5,831 nt of DNA from Moraxella bovis (GCF_002014975.1 NZ_MUXV01000009.1:1-5831), one strand, 5' to 3'; counted from the stretch's first letter, positions 1 to 5,073 are shown. A program made the numbers and translations. The notes: a model not told the origin generated them from the sequence alone.

Positions 1-696
1 TTAATACTTCACCCATTTTCCCACCACTTTGCCCACAAGCTCCCATTCACTTTTTGGGGTCATACGTTGCTCGTGCCAGTCAGGGTTTAGGGGTTTTAGG
101 TACATATCTGCCGATGTCTCGCCCATGATAAGCTGTTTAAAGGTGGCTTCATGGTTGCCATTTTCACGCACCACCACCAAATCGCCATTTTTCAAATCCC
201 ACACGCCAAAGTTCGGCTCAACAAATATCACTTCATCAGGTTTAAATTCGGGCATCATGGACACGCCACGCACTCGCAGGCAAAAGCCCTTTGCTGACAG
301 GTTGGCAGGTCTGGGCAGATACTCGGTATCTTCATCTACCCATTCCACCACATCAGACGAACTCCACGACCCTGCCGCCACCCAACTGATGATAGGCACA
401 GGATTATTCACGGACAAAAAGTCGCTTGGCTCAACTTCGCTTTGACGGTTTTCTATGGCTTTGATTCTCTGGCGAAGTTCATCGATGGTAGGCTTGGCGG
501 TCATATTGCCTTGTCCTGTCAAAATCCAATCCACGCTCAACCCAAAAGCCTTGCCAATTTCCAATGCACCAGACTTGGATATACCACGATTTGCCCAGTT
601 GTTAATATTTTGGGGTTTTGTACTGATGGTTTCTGCAATCTCAGTAGGTGTTTTGTTTGTTGCGTCAAAAACTCGTTGCATGGTTGGGTGTGTCAT
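1..696 (-). CDS. cI: CI-like phage repressor with HTH and S24 peptidase domains
   Basis: This is a 231-residue LexA/CI-type repressor that would bind operators in the adjacent 697-866 region to hold the prophage silent. Residues about 5-62 form a helix-turn-helix of the Cro/C1 or CI type (TEIAETISTKPQNINNWANR), ending in the common SVDWILTG motif. Residues about 100-228 are a peptidase S24 domain. The self-cleavage bond is probably Ala108-Gly109 in SWVAAGSW. The catalytic serine is Ser146 in RGVSMMPEF and the catalytic lysine is probably Lys187 in ATFKQL. All the residues needed for RecA-stimulated autocleavage are therefore present, so SOS induction is plausible. The ATG at 696 is preceded by AGGA seven bases upstream (704-707 on the complementary strand). 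Length is normal for the family. The gene ends exactly at the window edge, so its downstream neighbour is not visible. Family assignment is firm; inducibility is inferred. Confidence 0.93.
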   Translation of the reverse strand: MTHPTMQRVFDATNKTPTEIAETISTKPQNINNWANRGISKSGALEIGKAFGLSVDWILTGQGNMTAKPTIDELRQRIKAIENRQSEVEPSDFLSVNNPVPIISWVAAGSWSSSDVVEWVDEDTEYLPRPANLSAKGFCLRVRGVSMMPEFKPDEVIFVEPNFGVWDLKNGDLVVVRENGNHEATFKQLIMGETSADMYLKPLNPDWHEQRMTPKSEWELVGKVVGKWVKY

Positions 697-710
697 AAGT
701 AAATCCTAAG

Positions 711-729
711 ACTAAACAAGATGTTTAGT
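711..729. promoter_or_regulatory. Operator candidate 1, perfect 8-3-8 dyad
   Basis: ACTAAACA and TGTTTAGT form a perfect 8-bp inverted repeat around the spacer AGA. A 19-bp dyad with a short spacer is the usual shape of a CI/Cro dimer site. It lies just upstream of the cI start codon and would overlap the start point of a cI transcript initiated from the candidate promoter at 730-758. Binding here would therefore repress cI, by autoregulation or by the Cro-like protein. The dyad is seen directly; the function is inferred. Confidence 0.7.
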
Positions 730-758
730 ATTTTAACACAAGATTTAAAGGTCTACAA
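730..758 (-). promoter_or_regulatory. Candidate leftward promoter for cI
   Basis: Read on the minus strand, TAAAAT at 735-730 matches five of six -10 bases. Seventeen bases upstream is TTGTAG at 758-753, which matches only TTG of the -35 consensus. The predicted transcript would start near 723 and have a leader of about 27 bases before the cI start codon. A poor -35 would fit a promoter that needs activation, as lambda PRM does, but other AT-rich alternatives exist nearby. Confidence 0.4.
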
Positions 759-792
759 ATACAAAATAAATACAACATGAGTTCATCAATTT

Positions 793-811
793 TTTAAACA
801 AAATGTTGATT
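793..811. promoter_or_regulatory. Operator candidate 2 over the cro promoter -35
   Basis: TTTAAACA and TGTTGATT flank the spacer AAA in the same 8-3-8 layout as the dyad at 711-729. Each half matches the corresponding half there at six of eight bases. The right half contains the TTGATT -35 box of the rightward promoter (806-811), so a protein bound here would block cro and everything downstream. The centre-to-centre distance from candidate 1 is 82 bp. Confidence 0.6.
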
Positions 812-834
812 TAATGGCAAATTATGTTTATAAT
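806..834 (+). promoter_or_regulatory. Rightward early promoter (PR-like)
   Basis: TTGATT at 806-811 serves as -35, followed by a 17-base spacer and a perfect TATAAT -10 at 829-834. Transcription should begin near 841, giving a leader of about 26 bases before the cro-like start at 867. No other convincing promoter is visible further right, so this one probably drives the whole rightward operon. Its -35 is embedded in operator candidate 2. Confidence 0.75.
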
Positions 835-836
835 GT

Positions 837-855
837 TTAAATCATTTTGTTTAAA
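837..855. promoter_or_regulatory. Weak operator candidate 3 at the cro transcript start
   Basis: TTAAATCA and TGTTTAAA flank TTT, following the 8-3-8 pattern of the other two dyads. The right half matches the perfect dyad at six of eight bases, the left half at only four. The TGTTTA hexamers at 834-839 and 848-853 are also direct repeats 14 bp apart. It covers the expected transcription start and abuts the ribosome binding site AAAGAAGG (853-860), so occupancy would also repress. It may be a low-affinity site or a coincidence of AT-rich sequence. Confidence 0.35.
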
Positions 856-866
856 GAAGGCATTCT

Positions 867-1046
867 ATGACCGACAAAGAATTAATTGAAAAACTAGGCG
901 ATACAACCGCCTTAGCCAAGCTCTTAGGATTTACAGAGCAACGTGTTAGTAACTGGAAAAGACGTGGCATTCCACCCAAAGTCAAACTGGAAAACCCCGA
1001 ACTTTTTCAAAGCACCACCCAAACAAAAACCCCTAGCGACAACTAG
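867..1046 (+). CDS. Cro/YdaS-like small HTH regulator
   Basis: This is a 59-residue DNA-binding protein in the position of cro, divergent from cI. Residues about 4-36 form a helix-turn-helix: the stretch TALAKLLGFTEQRVSNWKRR reads as helix 2, turn and recognition helix. GIPPKVKLENPELF follows, as in Cro and YdaS family proteins. The remaining polar tail (STTQTKTPSDN) looks disordered. The ATG has a strong ribosome binding site, AAAGAAGG at 853-860, six bases upstream. Its role is probably to repress cI at the intergenic dyads and permit lytic growth. A YdaS-type toxin or antitoxin-like role is the main alternative. The TAG stop lies within a hairpin. Confidence 0.85.
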   Translation: MTDKELIEKLGDTTALAKLLGFTEQRVSNWKRRGIPPKVKLENPELFQSTTQTKTPSDN

Positions 1047-1049
1047 GGG
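1030..1049 (+). terminator. Perfect hairpin spanning the cro stop codon
   Basis: CCCCTAG (1030-1036) and CTAGGGG (1043-1049) form a 7-bp perfect stem around the six-base loop CGACAA. The stop codon TAG (1044-1046) is inside the right arm. No T-run follows, so it is not a canonical intrinsic terminator. It could be an attenuator, a processing or stability element, or a factor-dependent terminator of the lambda tR1 type that lies just after cro. The stem is certain; the role is open. Confidence 0.4.
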
Positions 1050-1113
1050 CGGTGTCCATCGTTCGGATTAACTTCGGACGGTGTTATTTTCTACAAACAA
1101 CGGAGTCTATTAT

Positions 1114-1830
1114 ATGACAAATTTACCCCAAATTCAAGGCAATTTTCAAACGATGTCAAGTCGTGAGATTGCCACATTGTGCGAAAAAGAACATCGCCAT
1201 GTATTGCGTGATATTGATACTTTAAATGAAACCTACGAAAAAATGGGGTTGCCCAAAGTTGGGCAAGGGTATTACACCACGCCCAACACAGGCAATCAGC
1301 AATATCGTGAATACTTATTGACCAAAGAGCAGTGCATTGACCTAATTACAGGCTATCGTGCTGATGTGCGTATTCGTATTAATCGTCGTTGGCAAGAGTT
1401 GGAAAAAGCAACAAGCCTTGTTTTGCCCGATTTTTCAAATCCTGCTGAAGCAGCTCGTGCATGGGCTGCTGAATTTGAAAAGCGAGAACAAGCCGAAAAA
1501 GCCAAAATCGCCCTAGAACAACAAGCCAAACTAGATGCCCCCAAAGTTGCTCATTATGACCTTGTGGCTGACCGTAAGAACCTAGTCAATGCTTCACAGG
1601 TTGGGGCAAAGGTCGGACTGTCGGCGGTCAAACTAAACAAGCTACTTGATGACTTTGGCGTGTATAACAAATCCGTCAAACGCAACGCACGCACCTTTAA
1701 TTTATGGTTTATCGCCAAAGGTCTCGGCGAGATGAAACAAAGCGAAGCAGGGTATGACCAAGCCCTATTTACGCACAAGGGCGAAGCATGGGTGATTGAG
1801 AAACTTGCTAATGAAGGGGTTGTCGCATGA
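1114..1830 (+). CDS. Rha family phage regulatory protein with KilAC-like C-terminus
   Basis: This 238-residue protein has a Rha domain at about residues 13-100, shown by SSREIATLCEKEHRHVLRDI and by YLLTKEQCIDLITGYRADVR followed by RWQELE. A charged linker, AEAARAWAAEFEKREQAEKA, leads into a KilAC-like DNA-binding domain at about 145-238 (NASQVGAKVGLSAVKLNKLL, then HKGEAWVIEKL). Rha proteins are phage regulators known from phage phi80 and P22 relatives, and KilAC domains are found in phage antirepressors. It may thus antagonise CI or regulate lytic genes. I start it at ATG 1114 because GGAG at 1102-1105 lies eight bases upstream. The in-frame GTG at 1081 would add 11 residues that look like leader sequence and it lacks an equally good site. 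Its stop overlaps the next start. Confidence 0.85.
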   Translation: MTNLPQIQGNFQTMSSREIATLCEKEHRHVLRDIDTLNETYEKMGLPKVGQGYYTTPNTGNQQYREYLLTKEQCIDLITGYRADVRIRINRRWQELEKATSLVLPDFSNPAEAARAWAAEFEKREQAEKAKIALEQQAKLDAPKVAHYDLVADRKNLVNASQVGAKVGLSAVKLNKLLDDFGVYNKSVKRNARTFNLWFIAKGLGEMKQSEAGYDQALFTHKGEAWVIEKLANEGVVA

Positions 1831-2144
1831 TCAAGCAATACTCTGACTACTACCGCCCCAAAGGCACGCCCCAATCGGTCATCGATGAATGGATAGCCGA
1901 GCATGGCCTATCCCCAATCACAAAAATCAAAAAGCCCAAAAGAAAAAAGACCAAAGAGCAGACCGTCCGAGCGGTCAAAAAGCTGTTAAAAAAACAAGGC
2001 GTGATTAGCATTGATGATTATATTGCCTTAAATCCTGCAAATATGAGTTTGCGTGAAGTGATTGATATCTTACGCAAAAATACAAATTGGACTTTTGGCA
2101 AGACATTAAAAGCAGGTTTTAAAATCATGGGAGAGAAAAAATGA
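1827..2144 (+). CDS. Hypothetical lysine-rich basic protein
   Basis: I do not recognise this 105-residue protein. It begins with a polar, aromatic stretch (SDYYRPKGTPQSVIDEWIAE). Residues about 33-57 are extremely basic (KKPKRKKTKEQTVRAVKKLL). A C-terminal part at about 60-102 is predicted by eye to be mostly helical (SIDDYIALNPANMSLREVID). The basic core suggests binding to nucleic acid, but no helix-turn-helix or zinc motif is visible. It starts within the ATGA overlap with rha and ends within the ATGA overlap with the HNH gene, so it is co-translated with both. It sits where lambda encodes cII, but I see no CII-like sequence. It is very likely a real gene; its function is unknown. Confidence 0.75.
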   Translation: MIKQYSDYYRPKGTPQSVIDEWIAEHGLSPITKIKKPKRKKTKEQTVRAVKKLLKKQGVISIDDYIALNPANMSLREVIDILRKNTNWTFGKTLKAGFKIMGEKK

Positions 2145-2593
2145 GCTTCAAAGCAATGCACCCAAATCAAGCAAGAGACAACAGTATTATTTCGCAGATG
2201 AGTCAAAATGAAATCATCAAAAAAATAGAGAAAGGCTCTGTTAGCTTTACTGGTCATTTCAGACATGAATTGTGGAAGTCTCATCATAAAAAATGTGCTT
2301 ATTGTGGTATAGATTTAGAGTCTGTTTCGGATATGCGTATAGACCACTTTATTCCAAAATCTAAGGTGCTAGACAATAGTGTTGAAAATCTAATTTCATC
2401 TTGTAAGCGTTGTAATTCAATTAAAGGTAAAAGTGATATGGATTATTTTAGATTTTCATTAGCAGTTTCTAATTCTGTTCTTTACGGTATTATCCTACCA
2501 AATGTCGCTAAAAAATTGCTTGATATTGGTATTGAACTACCTATTGTTGAAAAACCTTTTTATTTTGAAACTCTGCTAGGTGGTGCAAAATGA
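2141..2593 (+). CDS. HNH endonuclease
   Basis: This 150-residue protein carries a classic zinc-stabilised HNH fold at residues about 52-96. Cys52 and Cys55 form the first CxxC. Asp68-His69 in RIDHFIPKS is the metal and catalytic core, and Asn83 (ENL) is the middle asparagine. Cys88 and Cys91 in SCKRCNSIKG form the second CxxC, with Asn92 and Lys95. All key residues are present, so it should be an active DNA nuclease. The flanking regions (1-45 and 100-150) are not recognised. The gene is visibly more AT-rich than rha and the O-like gene and uses many AT-ending codons, consistent with late acquisition. It could be a free-standing homing endonuclease, a defence or anti-competitor nuclease, or a replication-linked nuclease. 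GGGAGAG lies shortly upstream of the ATG, which overlaps the previous stop. Confidence 0.85.
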   Translation: MSFKAMHPNQARDNSIISQMSQNEIIKKIEKGSVSFTGHFRHELWKSHHKKCAYCGIDLESVSDMRIDHFIPKSKVLDNSVENLISSCKRCNSIKGKSDMDYFRFSLAVSNSVLYGIILPNVAKKLLDIGIELPIVEKPFYFETLLGGAK

Positions 2594-3477
2594 GCAAATT
2601 CATCGCAAACAGTTTTCAGCTGCCAAACGCATTCGTTGATGAGATGCTTTGCAAGCTTAGCGGTAATGCGTGCAAAATATATTTGCTCATCGTCCGCAAA
2701 ACCCGCGGTTGGCACAAAGAAGCCGACCGCATCAGTTATTCACAAATCCAAAAATATACTGGAATAAATCATCGTGCAACAGTCAGCAAAGCAATCGATG
2801 AATTGCTAGAAATTGGGTTAATTTCTGTTCAAAAAGGCAATGAAAAATCAATGAGCGAATACCGCTTAAATGATGATTTTTGTGGTTCAAAAAATGAACA
2901 AGAAGCTGGTTCAAAAAATGAACAAGTCAAAAAATGCACTAGTTCAAAAAATGAACCAGCTGGTTCAAAAAATGAACAAGAAGCTGGTTCAAAAAATGAA
3001 CATACAGAAATACATTATATTAAAAACACTAAAGAGAAATACAGAGAGTATGAACACACGCACGAAAATCTTGAAAATTCGCAAACAGCAAAACCGAACA
3101 AATCGACTGGTAAATCTCCATCAGCCAAAAAATTCATCACGGCAGATGAGCTAGTCAGCCTAGGGGTTGATGAGCAAGTGGCAAACGATTACCTAGCCAC
3201 CAGAAAAACCAAGCTCACCCAAACAGCCCTTAGCGGCATCGCCAAGCAAGCAACCCTTGCAGGGGTATCACTAGCCAAAGCGATTGAGTTCGCTTGTGAA
3301 ATGGGTTGGCAGTCATTCAAGGCGGATTGGTATCAGAACGCACAAACCAAGTTTGGCAATCCACAGCCAACAAACCGCATGGACGAATTACGCCATATGG
3401 CAAATACCAATCCGACCAATGTTTTTGTCGATGATTTACCTAGCGACTTTCAAAATTACATCGGAGTGAACTCATGA
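2590..3477 (+). CDS. Lambda O-like replication initiator
   Basis: This 295-residue protein should bind the phage origin and recruit the helicase loader. Residues about 1-97 are a winged-helix domain of the phage replication protein O type: FIANSFQLPNAFVDEMLCKL, then YLLIVRKTRGWHKEADRISY and a segment around GINHRATVSKAIDELLEIGL. A hydrophilic linker at 99-170 contains five repeats of SKNE, encoded by an iteron array. The C-terminal domain, about 180-252, has GVSLAKAIEFACEMGWQSFK followed by ADWY, a motif common at the end of O-like and DnaT-like phage initiators. The start has AGGTGG about six bases upstream and overlaps the HNH stop. The stop overlaps the P-like start. The O role rests on domain order, the internal origin and the P-like neighbour. 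Confidence 0.85.
   Translation: MSKFIANSFQLPNAFVDEMLCKLSGNACKIYLLIVRKTRGWHKEADRISYSQIQKYTGINHRATVSKAIDELLEIGLISVQKGNEKSMSEYRLNDDFCGSKNEQEAGSKNEQVKKCTSSKNEPAGSKNEQEAGSKNEHTEIHYIKNTKEKYREYEHTHENLENSQTAKPNKSTGKSPSAKKFITADELVSLGVDEQVANDYLATRKTKLTQTALSGIAKQATLAGVSLAKAIEFACEMGWQSFKADWYQNAQTKFGNPQPTNRMDELRHMANTNPTNVFVDDLPSDFQNYIGVNS
2885..3001. repeat. Iteron array, five perfect and one degenerate 15-bp dyads
   Basis: The unit GTTCAAAAAATGAAC is an inverted repeat, GTTCA and TGAAC around five A. Perfect copies start at 2885, 2909, 2942, 2963 and 2987. A copy with 12 of 15 matches starts at 2925. The perfect copies are separated by 24, 33, 21 and 24 bases, all multiples of three, so each encodes SKNE in the same frame. 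The degenerate copy is out of that frame and encodes VKKC. Linkers of AAGAAGCTG or CAGCTG recur between copies. This is the expected binding array for the O-like N-terminal domain. Confidence 0.9.
2885..3060. other. ori: Putative phage replication origin within the O-like gene
   Basis: The iteron array at 2885-3001 is followed directly by an AT-rich stretch, about 3002-3050, with a core of ACATTATATTAAAAACACTA near 3011-3030. Lambda has the same plan: dyad iterons inside gene O, then an AT-rich unwinding element, all in the region coding for the O linker. The long A-tracts in the dyads also suggest intrinsically curved DNA. The plan is seen directly; origin function is inferred by analogy. 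Confidence 0.75.
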
Positions 3478-4082
3478 GCAACATCGTAAAAATCCAAAAC
3501 GTTGAACACCTAACCGCCATGATTAAAGCGATTGTGCCACGTTCATTTGAAAAAACCTTTGGCGGTCTTAGCACAAACGAAGTGGTTGCAGGATTTGCGT
3601 TTTGTGTGGCAGGATTTAGTCAAACTGAGCTTAACACAGGGCTTGCCAAAATTAACCAAATGGGCTATTGCCCTGACCCTGCCTTGTTCGCCAAATGGTG
3701 CAAGGGCATTGATGGCTTTGATAATACCGACGTCATCGCCGACAGCTACATCAGCAAAAACGGGGCGTTATCAAACATCCTAGCATGGCGTGGCGACAGC
3801 ACACAGCCGATTAGCACGGCAGAAAAACAAGCTTATGACAAGACCATGCACCTGTTTTCACAGGCGGACTACAACGGCAACATGACCATCACCGCCCATA
3901 GTGCCTTCAAAGACCATTACGAGATGATTGTGCATGAACTGGTGGTAAACAAGGTCAAATGCGAGCGGTACATCGCCCCCATTGCCATCACCCACGCCCC
4001 AAGCGAGCCGTCCAAGCAATTAGCCAGTGATGAGTTTGTGCACAGCCTGTTTGGATTAAACAAAATGGATGTGTTGGCATGA
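3474..4082 (+). CDS. Lambda P-like helicase loader
   Basis: This 202-residue protein lies directly after the O-like gene with an ATGA overlap, the position of lambda P. Residues about 55-77 contain GLAKINQMGYCPDPALFAKW followed by C. This resembles the lambda P motif where a glycine-led helix is followed by a proline-rich turn and FxxWC. An N-terminal helical part (residues 5-50) and a segment around NGALSNILAW (96-105) also fit the family's layout. There is no Walker A motif, so it is not a DnaC-type ATPase loader. P proteins bind the host DnaB helicase and deliver it to O at the origin. GGAG lies at 3463-3466, seven bases before the ATG. Similarity to P is by motif and position and has not been aligned, so the call is fairly firm but not certain. 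Confidence 0.7.
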   Translation: MSNIVKIQNVEHLTAMIKAIVPRSFEKTFGGLSTNEVVAGFAFCVAGFSQTELNTGLAKINQMGYCPDPALFAKWCKGIDGFDNTDVIADSYISKNGALSNILAWRGDSTQPISTAEKQAYDKTMHLFSQADYNGNMTITAHSAFKDHYEMIVHELVVNKVKCERYIAPIAITHAPSEPSKQLASDEFVHSLFGLNKMDVLA

Positions 4083-4486
4083 GCGAAGACAGTGAACAAA
4101 AAGCCATCATCAGTTGGGCAAGATGGCAACCGCTATTTGATTTGGGCATGGCGGGCATGATTGCTGACTACCTGCACCACAGCCCCAACGGTGGGGCAAG
4201 AAGTGGGCGAGAAGGGGCGAATTTTAAACGAATGGGAACAAAGGCAGGGTTTCCTGATTTGTTTTTATTTATCCCGCACGGGGGCTATCACGGCTTATTT
4301 ATCGAGCTTAAAGCCCCAAAGGGTAAAACCAAAGACGGCAAACATAAGCAGGCGGGCAAGGTGTCAGAGTTGCAAAAAGCGATGATTGACCGCCTAAACG
4401 CACAGGGTTACAAAGCGGTGGTGGCGTATGGGGCAACTGGGGCAATTGATGAGATTAAGGCGTATTTGGGGATTAATGAAGTATGA
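4079..4486 (+). CDS. VRR-NUC domain nuclease
   Basis: This 135-residue protein is a VRR-NUC type member of the PD-(D/E)xK nuclease superfamily. The motif order is complete. SPNGGARSGREGANFKRMGT (35-54) is followed by KAGFPDLFLF with Asp60. Next comes YHGLFIELKAP with Glu76 and Lys78 as the catalytic ExK, then KVSELQKAMIDRLNAQGY with Gln99, and finally AVVAYGATGAIDEIKAYL. Phage members of about this size occur as stand-alone genes in replication and recombination blocks. They may resolve branched DNA, the job done by RusA or Rap in other phages; that role is inferred. The gene overlaps both neighbours by ATGA. Confidence 0.9.
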   Translation: MSEDSEQKAIISWARWQPLFDLGMAGMIADYLHHSPNGGARSGREGANFKRMGTKAGFPDLFLFIPHGGYHGLFIELKAPKGKTKDGKHKQAGKVSELQKAMIDRLNAQGYKAVVAYGATGAIDEIKAYLGINEV

Positions 4487-4761
4487 ACCGACTTAACCGC
4501 ATAAAATCCCTGCCCTGTGTCCAATGCCACGCCCCACCACCAAGCGACCCTTGCCACGCTAATTGGGCAGAATTTGGCAAGGGAATGGGGACTAAGTCCG
4601 ATGATGAGTACACTATTCCATTGTGCCGAAAATGCCATCAAGAGTTGGACACTTATCAAGGACGAAACCGTGAACGGGCTAAGGCGTGGTTTTTGAGAAA
4701 ACTTGAGTTTGTTAATTCTGTGTTAAATGAGCAGGATAACCCAACTGAGAATTTATTTTAA
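4483..4761 (+). CDS. Small zinc-binding HNH-like phage protein
   Basis: This 92-residue protein has paired metal ligands: Cys12, Cys15 and His16 in PCVQCHAPPP, Cys24-His25 in PCHANWAEFGKG, then Cys48, Cys51 and His52 in IPLCRKCHQELD. The segment GKGMGTKSDDEYTIPLCRKC closely resembles phage proteins of the DUF968/Ref and DUF1364 (YbcO) type, which are HNH-fold nucleases or suspected nucleases in nin-like regions. The C-terminal helix (AKAWFLRKLEFVNSVL) is typical. It may process recombination intermediates alongside VRR-NUC and NinB. The exact family cannot be settled by eye. The start overlaps the VRR-NUC stop; the stop lies at the junction of a 10-bp tandem repeat. Confidence 0.75.
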   Translation: MNRLNRIKSLPCVQCHAPPPSDPCHANWAEFGKGMGTKSDDEYTIPLCRKCHQELDTYQGRNRERAKAWFLRKLEFVNSVLNEQDNPTENLF

Positions 4762-4770
4762 TTTATTTTA
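4751..4770. repeat. Tandem 10-bp repeat at a gene junction
   Basis: ATTTATTTTA occurs twice head to tail (4751-4760 and 4761-4770). The stop codon of the HNH-like gene (4759-4761) spans the junction, and AAAGG follows as the next ribosome binding site. This is the only gap between genes in the rha-to-end run that is not an ATGA overlap. It may mark where the membrane-protein gene was inserted. Confidence 0.75.
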
Positions 4771-4782
4771 AAGGTGTTTGTT

Positions 4783-5073
4783 ATGATGATTATTTTTTGG
4801 ATTATTTGTTATTTAATTAAAACCTACTTGATTTATTTGGTTTATCAAGATATGAGTGGATTATTTTCTTTGCCGATTTTGAATTATATTGAAATATTAT
4901 TAATCTTAAACTTTGGGTTAATGATTAAATGTATCTTAGGTAATTCTAGCTATGCGGATTTTAGTGTCTATAAAAAATTTACAATAGCAGAAAAAGTAAC
5001 TTTGGGTTTTTCAAATGTGCTTATTATCTTAATACTTGCTTCACTTCATATTCTATATCAAATTTTCTTATGA
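4783..5073 (+). CDS. Hypothetical three-helix membrane protein
   Basis: I do not recognise this 96-residue protein. It is strongly hydrophobic, with probable membrane helices at about residues 3-21 (IIFWIICYLIKTYLIYLV), 29-52 and 74-95 (GFSNVLIILILASLHILY). A polar loop (SSYADFSVYKKFTIAEK) lies between the second and third. It lacks an obvious signal peptidase site. I start it at ATG 4783 because AAAGG at 4770-4774 lies eight bases upstream. An in-frame GTG at 4774 overlaps that site and is less likely; ATG 4786 is also possible. The gene is much more AT-rich than its neighbours, suggesting a moron. A role such as superinfection exclusion is possible but unsupported. Its stop overlaps the ninB start. 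Confidence 0.65.
   Translation: MMIIFWIICYLIKTYLIYLVYQDMSGLFSLPILNYIEILLILNFGLMIKCILGNSSYADFSVYKKFTIAEKVTLGFSNVLIILILASLHILYQIFL

Larger units (their letters stand above)
697..866. promoter_or_regulatory. cI-cro divergent regulatory region
   Basis: This 170-base gene-free, AT-rich stretch separates the leftward repressor from the rightward early genes. It contains six copies of the hexamer TGTTTA or its complement TAAACA: 713-718, 722-727, 795-800, 825-830, 834-839 and 848-853. These are arranged into at least two dyads, and good promoter elements face right. No open reading frame worth calling lies inside it. The arrangement is that of the lambda PRM/PR immunity region. Which protein, CI or Cro, prefers which site cannot be read from the sequence. 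Confidence 0.8.

Noticed and set aside
29..709. Rightward open frames opposite the CI-like gene (29-445, 442-702, 455-709)
   Set aside because: They are antisense to a clear repressor gene, and their products have no recognisable domains. They are compositional shadows.
731..749. Fourth operator in TTTTAACACAAGATTTAAA
   Set aside because: Matches to the perfect dyad are only about half of the bases and can be explained by AT-richness.
1081..1113. GTG start at 1081 for the Rha-like protein
   Set aside because: The added 11 residues do not look like domain sequence. The ATG at 1114 has GGAG at ideal distance.
1353..1904. Leftward open frames opposite the Rha-like gene (1353-1544, 1554-1904)
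   Set aside because: They lie antisense to a well-supported two-domain protein and show no family features.
1827..2144. CII-like activator
   Set aside because: Position is right, but there is no helix-turn-helix or CII signature in the sequence.
2885..3001. CRISPR-like array
   Set aside because: Units are only 15 bp, spacers are 1-9 bp and repeat themselves, and the array is inside a coding sequence. Iterons fit better.
2870..3154. Separate gene encoding QKMNKK repeats in the +1 frame
   Set aside because: It arises from reading the iterons in another frame inside the O-like gene. It has no domain content.
3284..4659. Other overlapping frames (3284-3469, 3532-3783, 3917-4129, 4161-4385, 4408-4659)
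   Set aside because: Each is nested in or antisense to the O-like, P-like, VRR-NUC or HNH-like genes, with low-complexity or unrecognised translations.
4774..4782. GTG start at 4774 for the membrane protein
   Set aside because: It overlaps AAAGG, which is best placed as the ribosome binding site for ATG 4783.
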